Below the pieces are notes generated by a model, which did not search any database, was not told the origin of the DNA, and was given only the letters and a program-made list of their open reading frames with translations. From Catenovulum sediminis (GTDB taxonomy: Bacteria; Pseudomonadota; Gammaproteobacteria; Enterobacterales; Alteromonadaceae), in assembly GCF_040270295.1 (NCBI RefSeq), contig NZ_JBELOE010000284.1: a stretch of 64,000 nucleotides of DNA, one strand, 5' to 3'. Of the stretch, positions 1-9,413 are shown piece by piece (within the stretch, counting starts at the first letter, position 1; each line of letters starts with the position of its first letter). The translations under genes and the position numbers were made by a program.

Positions 1-1
1 A

Positions 2-592
2 TATATCCCAGAGCCAGAGCGTGATATCGATAAGCCTTTCTTGATGCCTGTAGAAGACGTTTTCTCAATCTCAGGTCGTGGTACAGTTGTAACTGGCCGT
101 GTTGAGTCTGGTATCATCAACGTAGGTGATGAAATCGAAATCGTTGGTATCCGTGATACTCAAAAAACAACTTGTACCGGTGTAGAAATGTTCCGTAAGT
201 TGTTAGACGAAGGTCGTGCAGGTGAGAACATCGGTGCATTATTACGTGGTACTAAGCGTGACGACGTTGAGCGTGGTCAAGTATTATGTAAGCCTGGTTC
301 AATCACTCCTCACACTAAGTTCGAATCAGAAGTTTATGTATTGTCAAAAGAAGAAGGTGGTCGTCATACTCCATTCTTCAAAGGCTACCGTCCACAGTTC
401 TATTTCCGTACTACTGACGTAACTGGTTCAATTGAGTTACCAGAAGGCGTAGAAATGGTAATGCCTGGTGATAACATCAAAATGGCAGTAGAATTGATCT
501 CTCCAATCGCGATGGACGAAGGTTTACGCTTCGCTATCCGTGAAGGTGGTCGTACTGTTGGTGCTGGTGTTGTAGCTAAAATCGTAGAATAA
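2..592 (+). CDS. tuf: Elongation factor Tu, C-terminal part (partial)
   Basis: EF-Tu is the GTPase that delivers aminoacyl-tRNA to the ribosome. The open frame is already running at base 2, so only the C-terminal half is present: the end of the GTPase domain and beta-barrel domains 2 and 3. Domain 2 is recognisable from the stretch SGRGTVVTGRVESG and domain 3 from PFFKGYRPQFYFRTTDVTG; the protein ends VVAKIVE as in other proteobacterial EF-Tu. A strong hairpin terminator follows within 20 bases, so this is the last gene of its operon. This suggests the copy after fusA rather than the secE-linked copy, but the upstream genes lie outside the window. Confidence 0.98.
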   Translation, partial: YIPEPERDIDKPFLMPVEDVFSISGRGTVVTGRVESGIINVGDEIEIVGIRDTQKTTCTGVEMFRKLLDEGRAGENIGALLRGTKRDDVERGQVLCKPGSITPHTKFESEVYVLSKEEGGRHTPFFKGYRPQFYFRTTDVTGSIELPEGVEMVMPGDNIKMAVELISPIAMDEGLRFAIREGGRTVGAGVVAKIVE

Positions 593-610
593 TTTTTATT
601 CTGTTGATTT

Positions 611-640
611 AAAAAAGGCGCCAATTGGCGCCTTTTTTGT
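611..640 (+). terminator. Rho-independent terminator after tuf
   Basis: A perfect palindrome GGCGCCAATTGGCGCC is preceded by six A and followed by six T, so it can terminate in both directions. It lies 19 bases after the tuf stop codon and insulates tuf from arcB. Confidence 0.93.
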
Positions 641-695
641 TTGTACCTGCTGTTGTGGTAAGGCTTATATATCTAATCAAAATGCGAGTTTGTTC

Positions 696-3029
696 ATGCT
701 AAAAAAGTCTGCAAAATTGTCATGGCCTGAAAGAGTTGCCAAAATAGTTAATCGATTTGGAACGCTCAGAGTGAGTCTGTTTTTTTTAACCATGGCTTTG
801 TGTTTAACCATGCTCGAAGTGACAGTTTTGAATTATGCTTTATATGGGCAAATAGAAATTCGCGATTATGTAGATCCTGTGCTGTTAACTTTGCTAACCA
901 TGCCATGGGTATTGTATTTTATTTCAGAGTTAATACGGCGTTTAGAGCGTTCCAGAGAGCATTTAACACAGGTCATCGAACAACTCGAAGCTTTACGTAA
1001 ACAAGATAAAGCGTCAGCTCTTAATTTACGCCACAATATTCAACAGCTGAATTACGAAATTGAAGAAAGAAAACGCGCAGAGCTGCAACGTGAAGAAGCC
1101 ATTCGATTATTAAAACAACAAATTGAAGAACGGCAAAAAACGCAGCAACACCTGTATGAACAGTCTATTTTGCTTCGTTCTTGTTTTGATTGTTCGCCGG
1201 ATATTATTTATTACCGCGATGAAAATGGACGGTTTTCAGGTTGTAACCGCTCCTTTGAAGAGCTAACGGGTAAGACTGAAAAAGAAATGGTCGGTCTAAC
1301 CCCATGGGAAGTGTATTCAGAAGAAGTCGCTGAAAAGGTGGTGGCATCTGATAGGGAAGTACTTGCAACGAATGCCAGTTTGTCTTACGACATGTGGTTA
1401 ACTTATCCGGACGGTAGTAAAAAGCTATTCCTGATTAAAAAAGTGCCGTTTTTTAATAATGAAGGTAAACGTATTGGTTTGCTAGGCTTTGGCCGTGACA
1501 TTATGGAAAAACAAAAAGCACAGGAAGCACTAGAAAAAGCAAGTCGTGATAAAACCGCGTTCATATCGACCATTAGTCATGAATTACGTACGCCATTAAA
1601 CGGTATTGTTGGTATCAGTCGAATACTGAAAGATTCTAAATTGAGTAAAGAGCAACATAACCACGTTAACACGATATTTGCCTGCGCCGTAACCTTAGGT
1701 AATATTTTTAACGACATCATTGATTTAGATAAAATTGAACGTAAGAAATTAAGTATTAATTATGAACCTGTTGAGCTTTCTGGTTTTGTTTTTGAGTTAA
1801 ACAGTGTTGCAAGTTTGATGGCCGAACAGAAAAATCTACATTTTGATTTCTACTCAAATGTACCAGAGCAAACTTGGGTGCAAGCTGATCCGACCCGGCT
1901 GCGTCAAGTACTATGGAATTTATTGGCAAACGCCGTTAAGTTTACTCTAAACGGTGATGTGCAGTTTAATGTTGAGTGTCACATTCGTAATACCTTTGCT
2001 TGGATAGACTTTGAAATTATTGATAGTGGTATCGGTATACCAGAGGCGGAGCTCGAAAATATCTTTACTATGTATTATCAGGTTGACCGCGAAGAAGTTA
2101 GGGCAGGCACAGGTACCGGGATTGGTTTAGCCATCTCTAAAATCTTGATAGATTCGATGGGTGGACAAATTGAAGTACACAGTGAGATTAATGAGGGCAG
2201 TACCTTTTCTGTCTCGCTTAAATTGGATTTAGTGGAAGCTCCGGAAGATACAGAGGCGCAGGTCATCGACGGCTTGTCTATACTACTGGTTGAAGATGTC
2301 GAGTTAAATATTGTTGTGGCCAATTCAATTTTGAAAAAATTGGGTCATAGTGTTGTGGTTGCTAAAACCGGCCAACAAGCAATAGATGCCTTTTCGGTTG
2401 GCAAATTTGATGTAGTCTTGTTAGATATTCAACTACCTGATATGACGGGGTTTGACGTATTAGCGCATTGGCAAGAAAATGGTGTTGTTTTACCACCTGT
2501 CGTCGCATTAACCGCAAATGTTATTAAAACCCGAGAAGACTACCTTAACAAAGGCATGGCTGATGTCATCTCTAAACCAATTAAAATGGAAAACGTCCAT
2601 AAAGTTTTCAACCGATTATTTGCCCAAGATGAAGTACAAGCTACATTACCCGCCGTCGAAGAGAAAATTCAATCTGACGCGGATTTTTCAATCTTGGATG
2701 TAGATTTTTTAGAGCAAATGCTGGATACCATAGGTTACGACCAGTTAGAGCAGAACTTAGAGTTATTTGAAAAACTCATTTCAGAGTACATGGAAATTCT
2801 CGATAGTAATTTATGTGCCAAGGATCAGGATGAAATAGGCAAGCAAGCGCACAAAATAAAAGGTGCGGCTGCGTCTATGGGGTTACAGCATATTCAAAAA
2901 ATTGCCAATCAAATTCAGTTAACGGATACACCAGCCTGGTGGGAAAACTTAGATGACAGAGTTGAGCAGCTTAAACATGCCTGTGAACATGATTTACAGG
3001 TACTAAAGGATTGGATGAACACTCTGTAA
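696..3029 (+). CDS. arcB: Aerobic respiration control hybrid sensor kinase ArcB
   Basis: ArcB is the inner-membrane tripartite kinase that senses quinone redox state and phosphorylates ArcA by a His-Asp-His-Asp relay. Two membrane helices (about residues 26-49 and 60-79) with a very short periplasmic loop are followed by a coiled coil, a PAS domain (about 150-265), HisKA with phospho-acceptor His295 in ISHELRTPLNG, an HATPase domain, a receiver with Asp577 in LLDIQLPDMTG, and a C-terminal HPt domain with His719 in HKIKGAA. These match E. coli ArcB H292, D576 and H717 closely, and the length (777 aa from ATG 696) matches 778 aa. An upstream in-frame TTG at 690 is also open, but ATG 696 is preferred. 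The cognate regulator gene arcA is convergent, directly downstream. Confidence 0.97.
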   Translation: MLKKSAKLSWPERVAKIVNRFGTLRVSLFFLTMALCLTMLEVTVLNYALYGQIEIRDYVDPVLLTLLTMPWVLYFISELIRRLERSREHLTQVIEQLEALRKQDKASALNLRHNIQQLNYEIEERKRAELQREEAIRLLKQQIEERQKTQQHLYEQSILLRSCFDCSPDIIYYRDENGRFSGCNRSFEELTGKTEKEMVGLTPWEVYSEEVAEKVVASDREVLATNASLSYDMWLTYPDGSKKLFLIKKVPFFNNEGKRIGLLGFGRDIMEKQKAQEALEKASRDKTAFISTISHELRTPLNGIVGISRILKDSKLSKEQHNHVNTIFACAVTLGNIFNDIIDLDKIERKKLSINYEPVELSGFVFELNSVASLMAEQKNLHFDFYSNVPEQTWVQADPTRLRQVLWNLLANAVKFTLNGDVQFNVECHIRNTFAWIDFEIIDSGIGIPEAELENIFTMYYQVDREEVRAGTGTGIGLAISKILIDSMGGQIEVHSEINEGSTFSVSLKLDLVEAPEDTEAQVIDGLSILLVEDVELNIVVANSILKKLGHSVVVAKTGQQAIDAFSVGKFDVVLLDIQLPDMTGFDVLAHWQENGVVLPPVVALTANVIKTREDYLNKGMADVISKPIKMENVHKVFNRLFAQDEVQATLPAVEEKIQSDADFSILDVDFLEQMLDTIGYDQLEQNLELFEKLISEYMEILDSNLCAKDQDEIGKQAHKIKGAAASMGLQHIQKIANQIQLTDTPAWWENLDDRVEQLKHACEHDLQVLKDWMNTL

Positions 3030-3117
3030 CGCTGTAACGACGATAATTTAGTTTGGGCTGAATGAGCCAAGCAAGGTGAGCTGCAGGAATTTTAACAAGA
3101 TAAGCGTTAGAAAAGGC

Positions 3118-3149
3118 ATATAAAAAGCAGCATTAGCTGCTTTTTATAT
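3118..3149. terminator. Bidirectional terminator shared by arcB and arcA
   Basis: A perfect 14-bp stem (arms 3118-3131 and 3136-3149, loop ATTA) has A-rich and T-rich outer arms. It lies between the convergent arcB and arcA genes, 24 bases from the arcA stop codon. Confidence 0.88.
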
Positions 3150-3173
3150 TGTAACCCTAACTAAAAAGCAATT

Positions 3174-3884
3174 TTAAGCTTCAACTTCTCCGCAGAAGCG
3201 ATACCCTTCACCATGAATGGTAGATATAATTTCTGGCGTATCAGGTGTGCCTTCAAAGTGTTTACGTAGACGTCTGATAGTTACATCTACCGTTCTGTCG
3301 TTTGGCTTTAACTCGCGGCCTGTCATTTCTTTGATAAGCTGCTCTCGCGTTAAAATCTTACCCGGATTGTCTAATAGTAACTTAAGCGCGCGATATTCAC
3401 TTTTTGGCAAGCGTATGCTTTCTTCTGTCGGTGAAATAAGTGAGCGACTGTCGCAATCTAACACCCAACCATTGAAGCGATACTCAGTTACTGCTTCAAC
3501 TGATTCTGTTGGGGCAACTTTTGTTCGATTCATTAAGTTGCGCGCTCGAATGGTGAGTTCTCGCGGGTTAAATGGTTTTACTAAATAATCATCAGCACCG
3601 ATTTCTAAACCTAAAATGCGGTCAACATCATTGTCACGACCCGTTAAGAAAATTAGACCCATGTTTTTATTTTCACGCAATTCGCGCGCTAACATTAAAC
3701 CATTTTTACCGGGCAGATTAATGTCCATGACGACTAGGTTTATCTCGCTGGATTTCAAAATATCATGCATTTCTTCACCGTTTTCAGCGGCGAAAACATT
3801 GTAACCTTCAGCTTCGAACAAACTAACGAGTGTGTTACGAGTGACGGCTTCATCTTCAACTATTAATATATTATGTGTTTGCAT
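3174..3884 (-). CDS. arcA: Two-component response regulator ArcA
   Basis: ArcA is the OmpR-family transcription factor phosphorylated by ArcB that represses respiratory genes under low oxygen. The receiver domain (residues 1-120) has the acidic pair E10-D11, phospho-acceptor Asp54 in MDINLPGKNG, and Lys in VKPFNPREL. A winged-helix DNA-binding domain occupies about residues 135-232 and ends IHGEGYRF. Length is 236 aa (E. coli 238) and identity across the receiver is very high by eye. It converges on arcB with a shared terminator. Confidence 0.97.
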   Translation of the reverse strand: MQTHNILIVEDEAVTRNTLVSLFEAEGYNVFAAENGEEMHDILKSSEINLVVMDINLPGKNGLMLARELRENKNMGLIFLTGRDNDVDRILGLEIGADDYLVKPFNPRELTIRARNLMNRTKVAPTESVEAVTEYRFNGWVLDCDSRSLISPTEESIRLPKSEYRALKLLLDNPGKILTREQLIKEMTGRELKPNDRTVDVTIRRLRKHFEGTPDTPEIISTIHGEGYRFCGEVEA

Positions 3885-4004
3885 TGGCGTTAGGATTCTT
3901 CTGTTAAAGTAAATTTAGAGAATGAATATAAAGTTTTTTATTTCATTTGATTATAGTTACTCGCTTCGCAACACTCAATCCAAAACTGTGCTTTTATTGC
4001 GCTA

Positions 4005-5648
4005 TTACGTGATTTTTTTAACATTTACCGGTATTTTTATGTTAAAGGTGACGCCATCACCTTCTTGACTGTCAACTGTTATCGAACCACCGAACGCCTG
4101 AGTCACTAAATTATATACTAGGTGTAAGCCTAAACCGCTGCCTCCTTCGCCCCGTTTTGTTGTTACAAAGGGGTCAAATATGCGCTTTTTCAGTTCTTCG
4201 CTGACGCCAACACCGTCGTCTTTGAAGACAATGTGCAGATTGTTATCTTCTGCACTCAGGTTTATGTAAATATTACCGACAACGTCAGACTTGAAAGCAT
4301 GGATCAAGGCGTTCATTATCAAGTTAATCAGTATTTGATTTAACGGGCCCGGTTTGCTTTCTATCACTAAGTGTTCATCACAGTCGACATGAATTTGATG
4401 TGGAGTCGATTTAATTTTGGGGCGCAGGGATAAGAGGACATCTTGTAAAAAGCCTTGCACATTAAACTCTCGTGTATTCTCGTTACTTTGATCGACCGCT
4501 ACTTGTTTAAAACTACAGATGAGATCCGCTGCTCGATTTAAGTTTCGGTAAATAATGTTCAGGTTTTCTTCACCTTCATTTAAAAAACGCTCTAATTGTC
4601 CGGCTGTGAGTTTTTTATTATTTAACGCCCCCTTGATATCATGTAGTCTATCCAGCATTAAAGTAGAGGCGGTTACGCCTAAACCAATAGGTGTATTTAC
4701 TTCATGCGCGATGCCAGCCACCATGTCACCGAGAGAAGCCATTTTTTCATTTTCAACCAGTTGATTTTGGTAACGGTGTAAGGTTTCTAAAGCCGATAAC
4801 AATTCTTGATTAGCATCTTTTAACGCATCTGTTCTTTGACCTACTTTATCTTCTAAGTTGAGGTTGAGCTTGCGTATCTCTTTTTCCGCAGCCGCTTGTT
4901 TGTCTAGATAAGCTTGAAACCTATCTAGCATGGTGTTAAATGACTGACTTAAACCATCCAGTTCTATCAGACTTTGGCGCGGTGCTCGTACTGTATAATC
5001 TTTGTCTTTAGAGGCGTATTTAAATAGGTTTACCAGTTTGCCTATCGGGACTGTTATTTTTTGTTGCAGTTTTAGGGCAATGATAGAAGCTACACACATA
5101 GTGATCAAAAAGACCGTTATTTTAAGGTATAAGCTATTTTTGAATTGTTCGATTTGTTTGCTCAATGAGTATCTAACATAGATATAGCCGAGCAATCGCT
5201 CCTCAAACCGGATTTCACGAATAATCTCTAGATGGCGTTCGCTAAAATTTGGTTCAGTGAAGCTTTGTAATACGTCTAATTTATTGGGTACAGGAGGGGT
5301 TTTGTCTTTGTTGTAACTGGCAAAAAACTCATTGTTTTTTGTCGTTAGATCATGCTGATAGATGTGAATATTTTCTATATTATTAATTAAACTTAGGTTC
5401 CTCAGTCTTGCACTTTCTGCACTGGGATCGCTGAATAATAAGTTGCTGGTTGCACTAAAACCGATTATGTCTGTATAGGCTGTTGATTCGGAAGCCAATA
5501 AGCTGCGTTGTTGCTTGTATTCAAAGTATGCATTGGAAACAAAGGCAATAATTAACGCAACAGCTGAGATAACAAGTACCATAGAAACGATATTTGTTTT
5601 GATTGACGATAATGATTGTGGACTACTATCGGAAGTATTGTCTGTCAT
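4005..5648 (-). CDS. HAMP-domain sensor histidine kinase
   Basis: An inner-membrane sensor kinase of 547 aa with an unknown signal. One membrane helix (about 20-42) precedes a roughly 130-residue extracytoplasmic domain; a second helix (about 174-196) is followed by HAMP and a coiled coil. The H-box is GIAHEVNTPIG with His315, the variant found in kinases related to NtrB-type and C4-dicarboxylate sensors rather than the classic HELRTPL type. The HATPase domain shows the N-box around NALIHAF, DDGVGV, and GEGGSGLGLHLVYN. There is no receiver or HPt domain. ArcA is encoded next to it on the same strand but already has ArcB as partner, so I treat this kinase as an orphan. The periplasmic domain resembles CHASE8-like sensors, a tentative call. 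Confidence 0.9.
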   Translation of the reverse strand: MTDNTSDSSPQSLSSIKTNIVSMVLVISAVALIIAFVSNAYFEYKQQRSLLASESTAYTDIIGFSATSNLLFSDPSAESARLRNLSLINNIENIHIYQHDLTTKNNEFFASYNKDKTPPVPNKLDVLQSFTEPNFSERHLEIIREIRFEERLLGYIYVRYSLSKQIEQFKNSLYLKITVFLITMCVASIIALKLQQKITVPIGKLVNLFKYASKDKDYTVRAPRQSLIELDGLSQSFNTMLDRFQAYLDKQAAAEKEIRKLNLNLEDKVGQRTDALKDANQELLSALETLHRYQNQLVENEKMASLGDMVAGIAHEVNTPIGLGVTASTLMLDRLHDIKGALNNKKLTAGQLERFLNEGEENLNIIYRNLNRAADLICSFKQVAVDQSNENTREFNVQGFLQDVLLSLRPKIKSTPHQIHVDCDEHLVIESKPGPLNQILINLIMNALIHAFKSDVVGNIYINLSAEDNNLHIVFKDDGVGVSEELKKRIFDPFVTTKRGEGGSGLGLHLVYNLVTQAFGGSITVDSQEGDGVTFNIKIPVNVKKIT

Positions 5649-5823
5649 TAAGTTTGCTATTACACCTGATTGAAAAGAGTTTACAAAGATTAGTGTATGT
5701 AGAAAGTTTGAAATTCACAAGGTTATCCATTTACGAAAAGATATTGGTAATTTTCATATTTGATTCATATAAAAAAATGTAAAATATATCGTTGATTGGT
5801 ATTGTATGTTGGGGGTATTGGTA

Positions 5824-6267
5824 ATGCAGATAAATCCACTTTGGGACTTGTACCAAAATGTCGTCTTTGAATTAGAACAACCCCTTGGCGAACAATTAGA
5901 TTTTGCAATTGTTACCGCGTTTAATCCAAGAGGTTTGAATCTAACTTTAGGCCATAATCAGACGTTAGACAGAGCTTTGTTGGCTGATATTGAAAAATTA
6001 GGTGTGCCATACCGTAGGCTATTCGGTTGTGCACCGGACAAATCTCACATTGAAGCGAGCTGGGCTATCGCCACAGATAAAGAAACCGCTTGTAAACTTG
6101 CATCTAAATATCAACAAAATGCGATATATTGGGTGGAAAGCAATTTTTTGTATTTAACGCCTTGTTTATTAGAAGGATATGCCGAAATGTGTTTAGGTAA
6201 ATATCCTGATTTTGTTACATACGTAGAGCTAAGCTCACTATCTTCGAGCAAAGTGCTTTCAAGCTAA
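5824..6267 (+). CDS. DUF3293 domain-containing protein
   Basis: A cytoplasmic protein of 147 aa with no membrane segment. The stretch FAIVTAFNPRGLNLT and the later YWVESN and LTPCL positions fit the DUF3293 family, small bacterial proteins of unknown function. An upstream in-frame ATG exists at 5806, but GGGGG at 5811-5815 lies 8 bases before ATG 5824, which makes the latter the better start. The gene is divergent from the sensor kinase and convergent with the gene at 6284-6625. Its stop codon lies within a short tandem duplication. Confidence 0.8.
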   Translation: MQINPLWDLYQNVVFELEQPLGEQLDFAIVTAFNPRGLNLTLGHNQTLDRALLADIEKLGVPYRRLFGCAPDKSHIEASWAIATDKETACKLASKYQQNAIYWVESNFLYLTPCLLEGYAEMCLGKYPDFVTYVELSSLSSSKVLSS

Positions 6268-6280
6268 GTGCCTTCAAGCG
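6251..6280. repeat. 15-bp tandem duplication over a stop codon
   Basis: Two adjacent copies of AAGTGCYTTCAAGCK (6251-6265 and 6266-6280) differ at two positions. The stop codon of the DUF3293 gene (6265-6267) spans the junction, so the second copy lies outside the coding region. Confidence 0.85.
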
Positions 6281-6283
6281 CAA

Positions 6284-6625
6284 TCAATTACCGTTAAGCA
6301 GTTTAAAAAACGTTTCACGAGTTAATCCGAAGCGTTCAATAGTCAATGTTAGTTTTTGTTCCTGTTGCTCAGATAAAGGGCTATCAGAAGATTTTCCGGC
6401 GAGCTCGTAAAAATCTGCCAAACACAAACATAGCGCCTTGTTTTTTAGTTTTGGTTGTGAAGTATTGATCGAGCGAATAATTTTATGCGGACAAATATTT
6501 TCGGGTTGTATGGTGACGCAGGGCTCGTGCGCCATAACTCTATCAGTTAGAGTTAACAGACACACGGCCGCAAACGCCGACAAAACGCGTTTATTAAGGT
6601 GCAATACTGCGATAAAGCGCTTCAT
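6284..6625 (-). CDS. Small secreted cysteine-containing protein, unknown function
   Basis: I do not recognise this 113-aa protein. It has a convincing signal peptide: basic start MKRFIAVLHLNKR, hydrophobic core LSAFAAVCLLTL, and a possible cleavage site after VMA. The mature part is about 80 residues with four cysteines (PCVTIQ, ICPHK and CLCLADFYELAGK), which could form disulfides or bind metal. The start overlaps the glgA 3' end by 32 bases and no clear Shine-Dalgarno is visible, so it may be translated by coupling to glgA. The codon pattern and signal peptide argue for a real gene. Confidence 0.65.
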   Translation of the reverse strand: MKRFIAVLHLNKRVLSAFAAVCLLTLTDRVMAHEPCVTIQPENICPHKIIRSINTSQPKLKNKALCLCLADFYELAGKSSDSPLSEQQEQKLTLTIERFGLTRETFFKLLNGN

Positions 6626-8027
6626 ATTTCATTGCAGAATCATGCCAGTTAAACTTGCTTTGCATTGCTTTTTTACGAATAAACTCAAAAGTTTGGGGAT
6701 ATTCGTGATAAAACAGTAAAGCTTTTCGTACACAGTTTAAAAGTTCCTCACTGTCAGGACGATTAAACACAAAACCGTTGGCTTCAGCAGGATCAGCCTC
6801 CAAATCTTTTACAGTATCTTTTAATCCGCCGACCGCTCTGACAATAGGTAAAGTACCATATGCCAAAGAGTACATCTGATTTAAACCACAGGGTTCAAAC
6901 AATGACGGCATCAAAAAGAAATCACTTCCGGCCGTGATCAAGTGAGAGAATTTCAAACTGAAATCGTGTAGAAAGTAAAATTTACTTCTATGTTTATCAC
7001 TAATCGCCTGAATTTGACTCACTAAATTTGGATCACCAGTGCCGATCATCACTATTTGAACATTGTGGTGCAAGATATTCTCAAGGATGGGGATTAAGTA
7101 ACCAAACCCTTTTTGATCCGTGATACGGCAAACCATGCCAATTAATGGAATATCACCATCAACCGGCAGGTGGCTTTGTTGTTGTAAGTTAGCTTTACAG
7201 AACGCTTTGCCGCTCATGTTCTCGACCGTGTACTGTGACGGAATTAATGGGTCGTGCGCAGGATCCCATTGGCTATAATCACAGCCGTTAATAATTCCCA
7301 GCATATCAGCTGAGCGATTCCTGAAATAATCTCCCATGTGGTGAGAGCCCAAGTCGGTTTGTAGTTCTTGCGCGTAACTCGGACTCACAGCTACAATTTT
7401 GGTGGCGTATTTAACGGCAATTTTTAAGTAGTTCACCAAACCATGATGGGCATCTTCATGGTCAACACCACTTTTAGCTAAAAATGGCACACTGTCTAGA
7501 TGAAACACACCTTGGAATGCACCATTGTGAACAGACAATACGGTTTTAGCGGAAGCTAAAAATGCGTTGTCAGACCAGTGTTTTTTTAGATAATAAGGGA
7601 TCAATCCAGTATGCCAGTCATTACAATGGATAATATCGCACTTGAACTCAAGCAACTGAGCGAGATGCAATGCTGCCATGCTGAAAAAAGCATAACGCTC
7701 ACCATTATCATCGTATGCTTCATAGCCGTCACTATAAATGCCTTTTCGATCAAAATAAGCAGGGTAGTCAACTAGATATATAGTGACACCATGCAATTCG
7801 ACCGACTTAACATTATATTTATAAGTTTGCTCGCCTGCGTGTAATTCAACGCCGGTTAAAACATCTTTGGCATTTTCTACATTGTTACTGGTCTGGTAAA
7901 AAGGCGTAACGATTCTGACATCGTGACCGACCTTTTTAAAAGATACGGGCAGGGCTTTGGCTACATCAGCCAAGCCCCCTGTTTTGGCAAGATCTTCTAC
8001 TTCCGATGAGACAAATAAAATATTCAT
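6594..8027 (-). CDS. glgA: Glycogen synthase GlgA
   Basis: GlgA (GT5 family, GT-B fold) extends alpha-1,4-glucan chains with ADP-glucose. The N-terminal substrate motif K15-T-G-G-L-A-D-V, the HCNDWHTGL segment, and the C-terminal segment PSLFEPCGLNQMYSL around the catalytic glutamates are all present. Length is 477 aa, the same as E. coli GlgA. It lies 5 bases downstream of glgC on the same strand, so substrate supply and polymerisation are cotranscribed. The usual NGID motif reads NGCD here, a small variation. Confidence 0.97.
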   Translation of the reverse strand: MNILFVSSEVEDLAKTGGLADVAKALPVSFKKVGHDVRIVTPFYQTSNNVENAKDVLTGVELHAGEQTYKYNVKSVELHGVTIYLVDYPAYFDRKGIYSDGYEAYDDNGERYAFFSMAALHLAQLLEFKCDIIHCNDWHTGLIPYYLKKHWSDNAFLASAKTVLSVHNGAFQGVFHLDSVPFLAKSGVDHEDAHHGLVNYLKIAVKYATKIVAVSPSYAQELQTDLGSHHMGDYFRNRSADMLGIINGCDYSQWDPAHDPLIPSQYTVENMSGKAFCKANLQQQSHLPVDGDIPLIGMVCRITDQKGFGYLIPILENILHHNVQIVMIGTGDPNLVSQIQAISDKHRSKFYFLHDFSLKFSHLITAGSDFFLMPSLFEPCGLNQMYSLAYGTLPIVRAVGGLKDTVKDLEADPAEANGFVFNRPDSEELLNCVRKALLFYHEYPQTFEFIRKKAMQSKFNWHDSAMKYEALYRSIAP

Positions 8028-8032
8028 TGTAA

Positions 8033-9265
8033 TCAGTCGTCAAATCCTACTCGAGTACCTTTTGGTACAGTAACAATACCCTCTGCTGAAATCGTAAAAC
8101 CACGTTTTTCGTCGGCTTCATGATTTACGCCAATTTCAGTACCGGGCGCTACTTCAACGTTTTTGTCTAAAATAGTGCGGTGGATTGTACAGCCTTCACC
8201 AATCAAGTTATTGCCCATAATAACACTTTCAGTGATAGATGAATTCGGTTCTATCAATACTTCAAAACCCAGAACTGACTTATGCACTTTAGAGCCTCGA
8301 ATAACACAACCAGACGCAATTGAACTATCTGTTATTTGATTGGCTTCACCTTGTTCACAACTGTATATCTGTGCTGCGGGTACGGTCGGGTGATATGTAC
8401 GCATTGGCCACTTAGGATTGTACAAATCCAGCGCGCTATCAGCATCTAACATGTCCATAGAAGCTTGCCAGTAAGAGTCGATCGTACCTACATCACGCCA
8501 GTAGAAGGGGTCTCCTTTCTCGCCCGGAATTTTGTTGTTAGCAAAATCGTAGACATAGACATTACCTTCACGCATCAGTTGTGGGATAATGTTTTTACCG
8601 AAATCGTGTGAAGAGTTTGGATCTTGGGCGTCTTCTTTTAACACTCTGTATAAAACGTCAGGGTCAAACACATAGTTGCCCATTGAAATCAACGCTACAT
8701 CCGGATTCCCTGGTAGTGACTTAGGTTTAGCTGGTTTTTCTTCAAAACCGACCAGTCGACCTTCATCATCTATTTCCATTACACCGAATTGATGTGCTTC
8801 TTCAATTGGCACCCGAATTGCTGCAACCGTCAGATCCGCTTTTTTATTATTATGGAAATCTGTCATCTGACGAACATTCATTTTATAGATGTGGTCACTA
8901 CCGAAAATAACAACTTGATCCGGATCGTGAATTTCTATTAATCGAATATTTTGGTAAATCGCATCCGCTGTGCCTTCATACCACCTTTTACCCATTCGCA
9001 TTTGCGCTGGAATAGGGTCAATAAAATGGTCTGTCAAGCCAGAAAAGTGCCATGCTTGCCTTAAATGAATATTGAGTGATTGAGATTTGAATTGTGTTAA
9101 GACGTAAATCTTAAGCAAGTCAGAGTTAACAAAGTTATTTAAAACGAAGTCAATAAGTCGATATTGACCTGCGAATGGAACGGCTGGTTTAGTTCGGGTT
9201 TCGGTCAATGGGAATAACCTTGTACCCGCACCACCAGCTAATATCATCGATAAGATCCCTGCCAT
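8033..9265 (-). CDS. glgC: Glucose-1-phosphate adenylyltransferase
   Basis: GlgC makes ADP-glucose from glucose-1-phosphate and ATP, the committed step of bacterial glycogen synthesis. The nucleotide-binding motif LAGGAGTRLFPLTETRTKPA is at residues 9-28, the active-site region FGSDHIYKM near 120, and GFEEKP around residue 174. A C-terminal left-handed beta-helix with hexapeptide-like repeats follows (roughly 290-400). Length is 410 aa. It is the first gene of a glgC-glgA operon. Allosteric control by fructose-1,6-bisphosphate and AMP is usual in the family but cannot be read from the sequence. Confidence 0.97.
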   Translation of the reverse strand: MAGILSMILAGGAGTRLFPLTETRTKPAVPFAGQYRLIDFVLNNFVNSDLLKIYVLTQFKSQSLNIHLRQAWHFSGLTDHFIDPIPAQMRMGKRWYEGTADAIYQNIRLIEIHDPDQVVIFGSDHIYKMNVRQMTDFHNNKKADLTVAAIRVPIEEAHQFGVMEIDDEGRLVGFEEKPAKPKSLPGNPDVALISMGNYVFDPDVLYRVLKEDAQDPNSSHDFGKNIIPQLMREGNVYVYDFANNKIPGEKGDPFYWRDVGTIDSYWQASMDMLDADSALDLYNPKWPMRTYHPTVPAAQIYSCEQGEANQITDSSIASGCVIRGSKVHKSVLGFEVLIEPNSSITESVIMGNNLIGEGCTIHRTILDKNVEVAPGTEIGVNHEADEKRGFTISAEGIVTVPKGTRVGFDD

Positions 9266-9413
9266 AGTCGTGCCTTGATAAAGTTATGTAGACTAATGTT
9301 TCAGTGTACTTGCTAATTATTGGCTAAACACTACTCGGTATAGTCAAACCGCTAACCGAATAATAGTCAGTTTACAACTAGCACGAGCCTGAAGACTTCA
9401 GTCTAGATTGAGG

